A stretch of 52,204 nucleotides of DNA, taken from positions 1 to 52,204 of the forward strand of contig JAIPIK010000007.1 of NCBI GenBank assembly GCA_021734745.1. Direction: 5' to 3'. The stretch is from Candidatus Altimarinota bacterium (GTDB lineage Bacteria; Patescibacteriota; Minisyncoccia; Phycocordibacterales; UBA5272). The notes under the pieces are model-generated. The model was not told the DNA's origin. It saw only the letters and a program-made list of their open reading frames with translations, and did no database searches. Below are positions 31,414 to 41,669 of the stretch, piece after piece. Positions within the stretch are counted from its first letter, which is position 1. Each line of letters begins with the position of its first letter. Position numbers and translations under genes: made by a program.

Positions 31414-31438
31414 AAGACCGTCCCTGACGGTCTTTTTT
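31414..31438 (+). terminator. Terminator of the 31167 gene
   Basis: AAGACCGTC-CCT-GACGGTCTT then TTTT. Confidence 0.88.
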
Positions 31439-31456
31439 GTGCTAAAAATATATTTC

Positions 31457-31484
31457 TTGACAAGAAAAAAATAAAGAATAGTAT
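31457..31484 (+). promoter_or_regulatory. Promoter of the Tyr/Asn-rich secreted protein
   Basis: TTGACA, 16 bases, TAGTAT, then only seven bases to the ATG: predicted leaderless mRNA. Confidence 0.7.
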
Positions 31485-31491
31485 TAACCGT

Positions 31492-32034
31492 ATGAAAACA
31501 ATACATTACATTTTATTTGTGGTTTTGTTCCTAACAAGTGGTTTAAGCGTTGCTTTTGCACAGTATTATTACTCACCATATTCTTCATATAGCCCATATA
31601 ATAATAGCAATACCTACCAAAATTATCAGAACACATCAAATGTTTATAGTTACAATAGTGGTTGTCTTGTTTATGAGTACAATACTTCAACAAGAATAAC
31701 TAGACTTATGAGTTCAAATTGTAACAATGATTACTATAATAATTATTATAATAATAACTACTCTACCCAATACCAAACTTATCCATACACACACAATACT
31801 CAATATCCTAGTAATTATTTGAATTACACAACCTATCCGACAAATAATAATTACTCAAATTATTCTAACTACAATACTTACAAATATGTAGACGGTGCCT
31901 GGTATCCATCAAATTATTACAACCAGAATAATAATGGTTCATATAATAATTCTTACTATTACCCTAATTATAATAACAATTACAGTCCAACTGCATCTTG
32001 TTATTACCAAAATGGATATCAAATCTGCTATTAA
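31492..32034 (+). CDS. Secreted Tyr/Asn/Ser-rich low-complexity protein
   Basis: A 180-residue protein with a clear signal peptide (MKTIHYILFVVLFLTSGLSV, likely cut after AFA). The mature part is built almost only of Tyr, Asn, Ser, Thr, Pro and Gln (SPYSSYSPYNNSNTYQNY), with four cysteines, two close to the C-terminus (SCYYQNGYQICY). A short VDGAWYPSNYYN stretch is the only varied segment. It is probably a surface or adhesive polymer, an inference from composition. It converges with ligA with only three bases between. Confidence 0.75.
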   Translation: MKTIHYILFVVLFLTSGLSVAFAQYYYSPYSSYSPYNNSNTYQNYQNTSNVYSYNSGCLVYEYNTSTRITRLMSSNCNNDYYNNYYNNNYSTQYQTYPYTHNTQYPSNYLNYTTYPTNNNYSNYSNYNTYKYVDGAWYPSNYYNQNNNGSYNNSYYYPNYNNNYSPTASCYYQNGYQICY

Positions 32035-32037
32035 TAT

Positions 32038-34044
<2,007 letters not shown>

Positions 34045-34088
34045 TCAAGCATATCATAAAACACGTTTAAATATAAGGATAATATTAC

Positions 34089-34763
34089 CTATTTTAATAA
34101 AGTTGTATCTACAACCGCACGCTCTATTGCTCCCTGTCGTCCATCACATCTTGAATATCCTTGAGCAACAATCTGTCTATACGAGAAGGTTTTATTAATT
34201 GTTACTTTTGCACATCGGTATTCCCCTCCACCTAAATCCATTTTCATTTTAAAACTAGAAGATCTACCGTCTTCAACTGTTGTGTCTTCGAATTCATGCG
34301 AGAATATTGCGGCATCTACCACAAACTCGGACGTAGCTGACGATGGGTCAAATATTACTGATTGAGAACATTTTATACTATCTGTAGAGCCGAAAAGATC
34401 TGATGCTAACGGGGTATAACCAACATCTGCCCTATGTTCATTTGTATACTGAAGGACATTTTCCATATCAATCATAGGATCATCATAGTTTATACTTGTT
34501 GCATCGTTCGGAAAAATACCAACACCATTGATGTCTGCATATGTTTCATCAATTAAGATTGTACAAGCAACTGCATCATCTGCTGCATAATAAGCTAGCT
34601 GACTTTCTCTTGCCACTTGTGAAAAGTATATTTGTTTTATGAGTATAGTAGAAATACCAGTCGTTATTAGAATCATAATCGCAGCAATTAGTAAGGTATA
34701 AGGCAGTACAAAACCTTTTACTTTACTTAATTTATTTTTTACTTGGACTAAAATTTTAATCAT
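34089..34763 (-). CDS. PilX-like minor pilin component
   Basis: A 224-residue protein with a short basic N-terminus and a single membrane helix (about 18-42, GFVLPYTLLIAAIMILITTG). A soluble domain with YYAADDAVACTILIDETYAD follows, as in PilX N-terminal regions. The prepilin site is degenerate (KVKGFVLPYT: no Glu at +5). It is likely part of the pilus-tip initiation complex together with the three genes upstream, from which it is separated by two to six bases. Confidence 0.65.
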   Translation of the reverse strand: MIKILVQVKNKLSKVKGFVLPYTLLIAAIMILITTGISTILIKQIYFSQVARESQLAYYAADDAVACTILIDETYADINGVGIFPNDATSINYDDPMIDMENVLQYTNEHRADVGYTPLASDLFGSTDSIKCSQSVIFDPSSATSEFVVDAAIFSHEFEDTTVEDGRSSSFKMKMDLGGGEYRCAKVTINKTFSYRQIVAQGYSRCDGRQGAIERAVVDTTLLK

Positions 34764-34765
34764 AA

Positions 34766-35515
34766 TTATGAATGCTTATGTAAAAAATGAGCCACCTTTA
34801 TTGTACGAACAATCCCATTAGAGCGCGTATAAGTAACATACGCCGTAACTAACAAATCATCATTATATAAACCTAAATTTGGTGTACCTACTATCCCCCC
34901 TGTTTCAAAAGTAGGCAATGACTCGACAGTAACGCGACGGGTATATGTTTTTCTTGCAACACTATAGAATGCGTCTTTTAAGCGCCCCGTGTCGATACCA
35001 CTACACACATAATATTCTCTCACTGCAGAATCTACAATACTAGATACTTGAGCGATATTTCTACAATCAGAGTCAGTGGGTGAGTACACAGAAGGAATGG
35101 CTGTACTGGTAGCATTTAACATGTCTATAAAATCATACGAACAACCACCTGAATCAAAACACGAAGTATTTGGATGCGTAGAAAGTCTAGTTTTGAATAA
35201 TCTCCAAGCTTTTTCGCTTTCAGTTTCATTTGGTTTAGGGGGTGTGTCTGGCACATCATCTGCACAAAGATCTACTCTATTTAAACAAGATATATAAAGA
35301 CTGCTATGCTGATACTGCAATAATTCCACAGCTTCCTCTGCAAGATATGTTGAGGTAATTATATCTCTAGTTTGACGGGCATATGATGACGAATTAACTG
35401 CAAGTGAAAATGGTCCCAAAATAACCATTGTAATTATTGCCAATGAAGCCAATACCTCTAGCAATGTGAAGGCTCTAACACTTTTACTCTTTGCTTGTTT
35501 TAGAAATAGTTTCAT
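34766..35515 (-). CDS. PilV-like minor pilin
   Basis: A 249-residue protein with a class III prepilin signal VRAFTLLEVLASLAIITMVI (Glu at +5), a membrane helix, then YARQTRDIITSTYLAEEAVE typical for PilV/GspI-like pseudopilins. Six or more cysteines in the globular part suggest disulfides. Translationally close to its neighbours in the minor pilin operon; processed by PilD. Confidence 0.75.
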   Translation of the reverse strand: MKLFLKQAKSKSVRAFTLLEVLASLAIITMVILGPFSLAVNSSSYARQTRDIITSTYLAEEAVELLQYQHSSLYISCLNRVDLCADDVPDTPPKPNETESEKAWRLFKTRLSTHPNTSCFDSGGCSYDFIDMLNATSTAIPSVYSPTDSDCRNIAQVSSIVDSAVREYYVCSGIDTGRLKDAFYSVARKTYTRRVTVESLPTFETGGIVGTPNLGLYNDDLLVTAYVTYTRSNGIVRTIKVAHFLHKHS

Positions 35516-35520
35516 ATATT

Positions 35521-36192
35521 TTATTTATCGAATGATCTTGCTGTTACACTAGACTGAATACTGAAACTCACTGGTGTGGTTGTTCCATTTTTACCAATCA
35601 GTATAGTTTCACCTGTTAAGTTAATAGTTATGAGCGGTTGCGCAAAATCGTGAACATCATCAACATCCTGGCCAATTTCTCCACCACTGTTGGCTCCTAC
35701 AACATAAAAAATAAGAGACTTTATTTTCACATCATTTGCAGTCATTTGATATGTGGTAGTTGAACCACTAATATATTCATCTTTTAGTATTACATCCCCA
35801 TATTGTGTAGTAGATGCATAATATGCGACTCTGTCTGTAGAGGTTGCAGCAGAAGCTGGTCTAAAAAATAAAACCTTACCGCCGTGACCCGCTCCTACGT
35901 TTTCATAACTACAACTCTTACGAAGATTCATATCTATTTCATCAAGCGTCTCTGCACAATGAAAACTGTAACCTTGTCTAATATCTCTTGAAATAGTCTC
36001 CATTGAGAGATTGACATTATCTAGCACTGCTTGACTTCCTTGCAACTTAACATTTATGTCCTGTGTCATATAGAGAATGCCGGCCGCCAATGTCATAAGA
36101 TATGAAAAAACACCAAGCACCACTATCATTTCAACCAGAGTAAAACCTTTTGTGTGTCCATTTAAATTTAATTTAATATAAAAAATATTCAT
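35521..36192 (-). CDS. PilW-like minor pilin
   Basis: A 223-residue protein with prepilin signal TKGFTLVEMIVVLGVFSYLM and hydrophobic helix, then an SMETISRDIRQGYSF region common in PilW/GspJ-like proteins. Ends with a beta-rich part including ITINLTGETILIGKNG. In the minor pilin operon, six bases before the next gene. Confidence 0.75.
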   Translation of the reverse strand: MNIFYIKLNLNGHTKGFTLVEMIVVLGVFSYLMTLAAGILYMTQDINVKLQGSQAVLDNVNLSMETISRDIRQGYSFHCAETLDEIDMNLRKSCSYENVGAGHGGKVLFFRPASAATSTDRVAYYASTTQYGDVILKDEYISGSTTTYQMTANDVKIKSLIFYVVGANSGGEIGQDVDDVHDFAQPLITINLTGETILIGKNGTTTPVSFSIQSSVTARSFDK

Positions 36193-36198
36193 ACAGAT

Positions 36199-36873
36199 CT
36201 AATCACATGATATCATGCTAGTTGATATAATTCCTGAATGGTAGACAACCACTGACCTAACATGACCTGATTTTGGAGAATATCTAGAGTAGAGCTGCAC
36301 ACATGCTGCAGGATACTCTTCTGAACTAGTTCCATTAATATAAATGTGTGCGGTTTGATCAGGTCTACTAAAAGAAACTGTGAGGTTACTAATGGGTGGG
36401 GAATTAGAATTATTACATAAATAACCATAACTAGTTACAGCCGTACTACTTGCAATACATATTTTTTTTACCACAAAATCATCTTGAAATTTTAAAGTAT
36501 CTGCAATTTTATCTGGAGATATTGATTCATTATAAAGACCGTCTCCGATACTTAACCCCGCAACATTCTTGATATCAACACCTGATGTATTGTCACTGAA
36601 AAGAGCAATCTGAGAAGAAGAGGCTAGACTTATAAAAACTCCATAACCTCCTATCGTTCCCCCTGTAGAATCAACAGCGCTTCCTCTAATCTGTGCCTCT
36701 CGAAAAAGTAGCGACGACGCATGTATATAATTAAGCAACCTAAGCCTAATTGTAGACTCAGGATAATTCTGAAGCAGTAAACCTGTCGCAGTAAGCATAA
36801 TTGCAAGAGATACCATTAACTCTATCAAGGTAAAACCTCCCATCTTTTTTCTAAATAATCTACTAGATATCAT
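36199..36873 (-). CDS. FimT/GspH-like minor pilin
   Basis: A 224-residue protein with prepilin signal MGGFTLIELMVSLAIMLTA and SSLLFREAQIRGSAVDSTGG, which fits the GspH/FimT group. The globular region has Cys pairs (ICIASS...YGYLCNN, ISCD at the end). First of four consecutive minor pilin genes after pilD. Confidence 0.75.
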   Translation of the reverse strand: MISSRLFRKKMGGFTLIELMVSLAIMLTATGLLLQNYPESTIRLRLLNYIHASSLLFREAQIRGSAVDSTGGTIGGYGVFISLASSSQIALFSDNTSGVDIKNVAGLSIGDGLYNESISPDKIADTLKFQDDFVVKKICIASSTAVTSYGYLCNNSNSPPISNLTVSFSRPDQTAHIYINGTSSEEYPAACVQLYSRYSPKSGHVRSVVVYHSGIISTSMISCD

Positions 36874-36889
36874 TTATTCTATGATACCA

Positions 36890-37666
36890 CTAAGCAAATA
36901 ATGACGCGATAGAAAATATGTCAATGTCTGTGAACAACACCAAAATAAATGCAATAACTATAAAAGGTACAAATGGTATTGCTATACCTGATCTTCCTTT
37001 ACCATGACCAAAATATTTAACATATATACCATAAATGGCACCTAACCAAATAGATATGAGTAACACCGCAATACCCTGGCTAACCCCGAAGAATGCACCA
37101 ACACCTAAGAATAACAGTACGTCACCAAAACCAAGCCCTCTACCGCGAGTTATAAGCCATACAAGAAGGAACGGCAGTGCTACCACAACAGGACCTAGTA
37201 ATATCATCCATGTACTATCTTCCATATATCTTGATATCAACATTAGAATAGTTAAGAAACCATAGAAAAATAAGAAGGATATTGGAATATAAGTATGAGC
37301 TTTATCGTATAATGCAATAATACCTAATGTTCCGAAGAGAAATGAATAGTATACAAGCCAAATAAATGATAAAAATAATGTTGCTTGACCAGATAGAATA
37401 AAATGATACAGTGCAACAAAAATTAAACCATAGACTATTTCAATGACTAATGCTGATATTCCATAGGTAGATTTACAATAGCGACATTTACCTTTCAAGA
37501 ACAGATAGGAGAATACTGGAACGAGGTCAGGAATGCGAAGTGCCTCTCCGCAGGAGAGGCACTTGCTTCTTGATTTCATTATAGGAGCAACATGTAATCT
37601 AGTTGCAATAACCTGAATGAAACTTCCTATTGATGCACCAAAGATGAATGATAATATCTCAAACAC
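36890..37666 (-). CDS. pilD: Prepilin peptidase/N-methyltransferase
   Basis: A 258-residue polytopic membrane protein that cuts and methylates prepilins. The N-terminal methyltransferase part holds two CxxC pairs (CLSCGEALRIPDLVPVFSY; GKCRYCKS). The protease aspartates fit ALYDKAHTYIP and GLGFGDVLLFLGVGAFFG. About eight hydrophobic helices. Located between the major pilin and the minor pilins that it should process. Confidence 0.93.
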   Translation of the reverse strand: MFEILSFIFGASIGSFIQVIATRLHVAPIMKSRSKCLSCGEALRIPDLVPVFSYLFLKGKCRYCKSTYGISALVIEIVYGLIFVALYHFILSGQATLFLSFIWLVYYSFLFGTLGIIALYDKAHTYIPISFLFFYGFLTILMLISRYMEDSTWMILLGPVVVALPFLLVWLITRGRGLGFGDVLLFLGVGAFFGVSQGIAVLLISIWLGAIYGIYVKYFGHGKGRSGIAIPFVPFIVIAFILVLFTDIDIFSIASLFA

Positions 37667-37690
37667 ACTAACTATAATATACTAATTAGC

Positions 37691-38344
37691 TTATTTAGGA
37701 ATTATATCAAATATACAAGTATCAAGCTTTGATGTACAAACACCTAGAGCAGCTTCCTGATTTCCAGCTCCTCCAAAATCTTCACCAGCATCAGAGGCAG
37801 CAGGAAGTCCTGCACCATTTACAACCCAGTTAGTATTTACGAGTACACCATCACCTAAACCACTAGCGCATGCTGACCCAGTTGGATCATCAATAACTCC
37901 TGGTTGTGTTGTAGATGCGTAACAATCCTCATCTCCTTGTAATGATGCGTTTTGATTTTCTAATGCAACACCTAAGTGATATTGTACTCTACTAGATGAC
38001 GCAGAAGTATCTGAGTATGTTACATACATGAATCTATCTCTTGATGCTGGAGCATTTAACCCTGAAGTAGCAGTAGCTAGCATATTTGCTGCAATAGCCA
38101 TATATGTTGGACTAAGAGCAGTTAGTGCTGGTGGATAAATACCATTATTGTCTCCTGCATATTGTAATAGAGCTCCCTGAACCTGAGTGATATCAGAAAT
38201 CTTTCTTGTATCACGACCCTTCTTAAGACCTGTTTGCACTGGACCCATAATAGCTGTAGAGAGAAGACCAATGATTGCAATAACCACTAGAAGCTCAATA
38301 AGCGTAAATCCTCTTAAACTTGTTTTTGTAGATGTGTTTGACAT
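37691..38344 (-). CDS. pilA: Major pilin (GspG/PilA-like)
   Basis: A 217-residue type IV pilin with prepilin site LRGFTLIELLVVIAIIGLLS, the classical +5 Glu, and a long hydrophobic helix. Then TQVQGALLQYAGDNNGIYPP as in GspG-like pilins. Cys residues near the C-terminus (DCYAS..., VCTSKLDTCIFD) may form loops. A likely promoter lies upstream (TTGTAT, 18 bases, TATACT, near 38378-38412), setting this gene apart as a separate transcript. The start lacks a ribosome site. Confidence 0.88.
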   Translation of the reverse strand: MSNTSTKTSLRGFTLIELLVVIAIIGLLSTAIMGPVQTGLKKGRDTRKISDITQVQGALLQYAGDNNGIYPPALTALSPTYMAIAANMLATATSGLNAPASRDRFMYVTYSDTSASSSRVQYHLGVALENQNASLQGDEDCYASTTQPGVIDDPTGSACASGLGDGVLVNTNWVVNGAGLPAASDAGEDFGGAGNQEAALGVCTSKLDTCIFDIIPK

Positions 38345-38517
38345 ATTTTTTTTATTCTATCTTTTGTAGATTACTTAAGTATATACCTATACTTTTGCAA
38401 AATACAAGGCTGTATAGAAATACATGTGGATAACATAAACAATATATTAAACACTTTGACACTATTGTTTTATAATTTTAAATAAATTACTAAATATTAT
38501 TTACTTTTATATTCGTC

Positions 38518-39018
38518 TTATTGTCTAATAAATACTGGCTTAGTCATATTTTTGTAATTATTTTTTGAATAATTAATACTAGATAACATCGTTTTACCTA
38601 TATTTTTTATTACTATTTTTTGCGCCGGAGTGTATTCATTCCCTAAATGTTCATAGATAGTCACAACAAGCATACCTTGAATACCAATATCCCAAAAACC
38701 AGTCTCGGTGTCTAATTCACTACTTGCATCTAGTTCATTTATATCCAAAACTTCGAACATTTCACTCTTTTCATTTTCATGTACAATTTTAGCTGTCATG
38801 TCATTCTTTAGCAATAATATAAATTTACTGTTGCAACCAAATGACTTACTGCAAACATATACCCCAGATACACTTTCTGGACTTGGTGGAAGTGAATTTG
38901 TTGGGGTATTTCCTGAAATAACTTTTTCAATTAAATCACCACCTCCTGCTTTATTAATATAATAACTTCCACTCAATGTAAACATGAGGGCAATACCGAT
39001 TATTAGGTACTTATACAT
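38518..39018 (-). CDS. Hypothetical membrane-anchored protein in the pilus locus
   Basis: A 166-residue protein with an N-terminal membrane segment or signal (about 4-22, YLIIGIALMFTLSGSYYI), a short linker and a beta-rich domain (GVYVCSKSFGCNSKFILLLK, GFWDIGIQGMLVVTIYEHL). The CxxxxxC pair may be a disulfide. It resembles in outline small extracytoplasmic lipoprotein-type domains such as NlpE, but no family is certain and no lipobox is seen. It lies between pilC and the pilin gene. Confidence 0.65.
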   Translation of the reverse strand: MYKYLIIGIALMFTLSGSYYINKAGGGDLIEKVISGNTPTNSLPPSPESVSGVYVCSKSFGCNSKFILLLKNDMTAKIVHENEKSEMFEVLDINELDASSELDTETGFWDIGIQGMLVVTIYEHLGNEYTPAQKIVIKNIGKTMLSSINYSKNNYKNMTKPVFIRQ

Positions 39019-39115
39019 AATATAAAAAATTATAGCACTATATTACAAAATAATATTAATAATAACTAAATTAAATATTAAGAAATTGAACAAAAGCTTA
39101 TACTGATTGAGAATT

Positions 39116-40333
39116 TTAACCAATTTGTGATGACATCGAGTACATTGGGAGTAGAATAGCGGACACGAGCACACCCACACCAAGACCTAGTGAAACAATC
39201 ATGGCAGGCTCAATAAGACCAATCATGGTGTCAATTGAACTATCGAGCTCACGTCTATAAAATTCTGCTAGATTTTTCAAAATATATCCAAGTTCTCCTG
39301 TTTCTTCACCAATATGAACCATTTGCACAAGAATGTTTGGCACATTCGGCTCCTCATATAAAGCTTTTGATAATGATTTACCTGTTTGTACTTTTTTTGA
39401 AATTCTATATGCGATTTCTTTATAAATTCTATTTTCAATAATTGCAGCAGTAATATCAAGCGCTTTTACAATAGGCACACCATTTGAAAGCATTGTATTC
39501 ATGTTTTCGGAAAATCTTTGAAGAAATATTCTTTGTTGTAGCACTTTAAGAACAGGAACTTTTAAACTAAACTCATCAACCGCATATGCTCCATCCTCTG
39601 TTTTGGACCATTTATAAAAAATAAAAGCAGCAAATCCCATTACAGGAAATGAAACAGCATAATATTTCACAAATATATCTGATAAAAATAGAACAACCAC
39701 TGTAACAGTTGGTAAAGTAGCTCCACTTTCAGCAAAAAGTGCTGTCATTTTTGGAATAACGAATGTAAGCATACCAATCATAATTGCAAAGAAAGTACCA
39801 ATAACGAATGATGGGTATGTCAACGCCTTCTTGATCTTTTGTGTCATCTCATAATCACGATCAAGATAATCAGCCAAGAACATAAACACCTCATTTAACT
39901 TTCCACTTTCCTCACCCGCTTTTACCATGTTAATATAAAATACAGAGAAAATATCAGGTTTTTTAGTTAACGCTTCTGACAGAGAAATACCTCCTTCAAT
40001 ATCATCAGCAACACCTGTAAGTTGTTCCTGAAGAGTCTCATTTTCATTTTCTTCCGCTAGTAGTCTAAAAGCCTTTAATGCGGATACTCCAGCCTGAAAA
40101 AGTGTTGCGACTTGTCGAGAAAAAACCACGACATCCTTTGTTGTTATTTTCTTTTTAAATAACTTTAAATCTCCAAAAATGTCATCACCCTTCCCATCAT
40201 CTTTTTCATTAATACTAACAACTGTTATACCTTTTTTTTGAAGCAGCAAAATAGCATTATCAAGCGACATTGCGTCAATGTCTCCCTCTATTGTTTTACC
40301 TTCAGCCCCTAATGATGTGTAATGATATAACAT
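39116..40333 (-). CDS. pilC: Type IV pilus inner-membrane platform protein PilC
   Basis: A 405-residue GspF-type protein. Features: an N-terminal MLYHYTSLGAEGKTIEGDID, two GspF domains (VVFSRQVATLFQAGVSALKA; LQRFSENMNTMLSNGVPIVK) each with a GEESG/GEETG motif, and three or four membrane helices. It couples the PilB and PilT motors to the pilin stack. Follows pilT by nine bases. Confidence 0.94.
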   Translation of the reverse strand: MLYHYTSLGAEGKTIEGDIDAMSLDNAILLLQKKGITVVSINEKDDGKGDDIFGDLKLFKKKITTKDVVVFSRQVATLFQAGVSALKAFRLLAEENENETLQEQLTGVADDIEGGISLSEALTKKPDIFSVFYINMVKAGEESGKLNEVFMFLADYLDRDYEMTQKIKKALTYPSFVIGTFFAIMIGMLTFVIPKMTALFAESGATLPTVTVVVLFLSDIFVKYYAVSFPVMGFAAFIFYKWSKTEDGAYAVDEFSLKVPVLKVLQQRIFLQRFSENMNTMLSNGVPIVKALDITAAIIENRIYKEIAYRISKKVQTGKSLSKALYEEPNVPNILVQMVHIGEETGELGYILKNLAEFYRRELDSSIDTMIGLIEPAMIVSLGLGVGVLVSAILLPMYSMSSQIG

Positions 40334-40342
40334 ACTATAAAA

Positions 40343-41401
40343 CTATATTAGTCTTTCAAACAATCCTTTTCTTCTTGCGAAAGAACTTGCAACATCTCTT
40401 GCAACTTGGCCCGTTCTAACAAGTTCCGCAAGATATCTATCTAAATCAATCATCCCTTCTTGTGAGCCAGTTTCAATTAATACATCTATTTCATGTGTAC
40501 GACGTTCACGGATAAGATTAGCAACGGCGTTAGTATTGAGGAGTAATTCAAAAGCTGGAACAAGCCCGCCTGAAATAGATGGTATGAGGCGCTGAGAAAG
40601 AACCCCTAGCAAAGAAGCTGCTAACTGTTGACGTATCTGATCTTGTTGATCACCTGGAAATGTATCAATGATTCTGTCTATAGTCTGTGCTGCTGAGTTA
40701 GTGTGTAGCGTAGAAAGTACAAGGTGACCAGTTTCAGCTGCTGTAACTGCTGCGGAAATAGTATCTCTACCTCTCATTTCACCAATCATAATAACATCCG
40801 CATCTTGTCGAAATATATGAATAAGTGCAGTATTGAAGTCATTAGTATCAACACCAACTTCACGCTGTTCTATAATTGATTTCCCTACATCAAATTTAAA
40901 TTCAATCGGATCTTCAATTGTTACTATATGTCTCTTAGATTCCGAGTTAATCATTTCAATCATAGCTGCAAGAGTTGTCGATTTACCTTGTCCAACTGGT
41001 CCAACAACTAAAAAGAAACCTTGTCTTTCTCGGGCAATCTGAATTACTTGTTCAGGCAGATTAAGTTCTGACATACTCTTTACTCTTGGAATAAGACGCA
41101 ATGCGATAGATATAACTCCACGTTGAAATGAAGCATTACCGCGTAAACGATATTCTTTACGATGTTGATATGAAAAATCTAATTCTTGTGAGACAACAAA
41201 ACTAGTCAACATTTTTTCCCCAACCATCTGACGTAAAAACCCCAGTGTATCCTCTGCTGTAAGCTCTCGCTTTCTTGTAAGCGGTATTAAGTCACGATTA
41301 ATTCTAACTGTAGGAAAATTACCAACTGTTAAATGAAGATCAGACCCCGCCTCCTTCACAAGTGTCATTATTAAATCATCAAGTTCAACTTCGTAATTCA
41401 T
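40343..41401 (-). CDS. pilT: Pilus retraction ATPase PilT
   Basis: A 352-residue hexameric ATPase. Features: Walker A GPVGQGKSTTLAAMIE, Asp box VTIEDPIEF, Walker B DADVIMIGEMRGRDT, His box TGHLVLSTLHTNSA, and the PilT C-terminal AIRE-like helix region. It powers pilus retraction and DNA uptake. Its start follows the CT-rich heptamer leader (TCTACCCCT-ATG). Confidence 0.94.
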   Translation of the reverse strand: MNYEVELDDLIMTLVKEAGSDLHLTVGNFPTVRINRDLIPLTRKRELTAEDTLGFLRQMVGEKMLTSFVVSQELDFSYQHRKEYRLRGNASFQRGVISIALRLIPRVKSMSELNLPEQVIQIARERQGFFLVVGPVGQGKSTTLAAMIEMINSESKRHIVTIEDPIEFKFDVGKSIIEQREVGVDTNDFNTALIHIFRQDADVIMIGEMRGRDTISAAVTAAETGHLVLSTLHTNSAAQTIDRIIDTFPGDQQDQIRQQLAASLLGVLSQRLIPSISGGLVPAFELLLNTNAVANLIRERRTHEIDVLIETGSQEGMIDLDRYLAELVRTGQVARDVASSFARRKGLFERLI

Positions 41402-41669
41402 AGGGGTAGATGTTAGGTTTTAGAGATTAGTTTTTAGAAAATACAAAATTAATACGTCCTTAGATATACAACTAAGTATAACAGGCATCTATGTAAGAGC
41501 AATTGTATAACGTGGACAAGATAGTAAGAAGTATATAGTTTTTAAAGTTGAAAGTTAAATCCGAATACAAAACAACAATACTGTATTTATTTTATGTTTA
41601 CTTTATGGACTTCGATTTAGCAAAATCGTGTCTTTGACATAGACACTTTATAAACTTTAAGGACTTATG
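41402..41669 (-). promoter_or_regulatory. pilB-pilT intergenic region with repeats
   Basis: The part next to pilT carries heptamers TCTAAAA, ACTAATC, TCTAAAA, CCTAACA, TCTACCC. A TGTTATACT extended -10 lies near 41470-41480. The part next to pilB contains CTTAAAGTTTATAAAGT and ACTTTCAACTTTA, like the obg leader, and an inner hairpin GTGTCTATGTCAAAGACAC. pilT may thus be transcribed separately from pilM-B. Confidence 0.45.
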
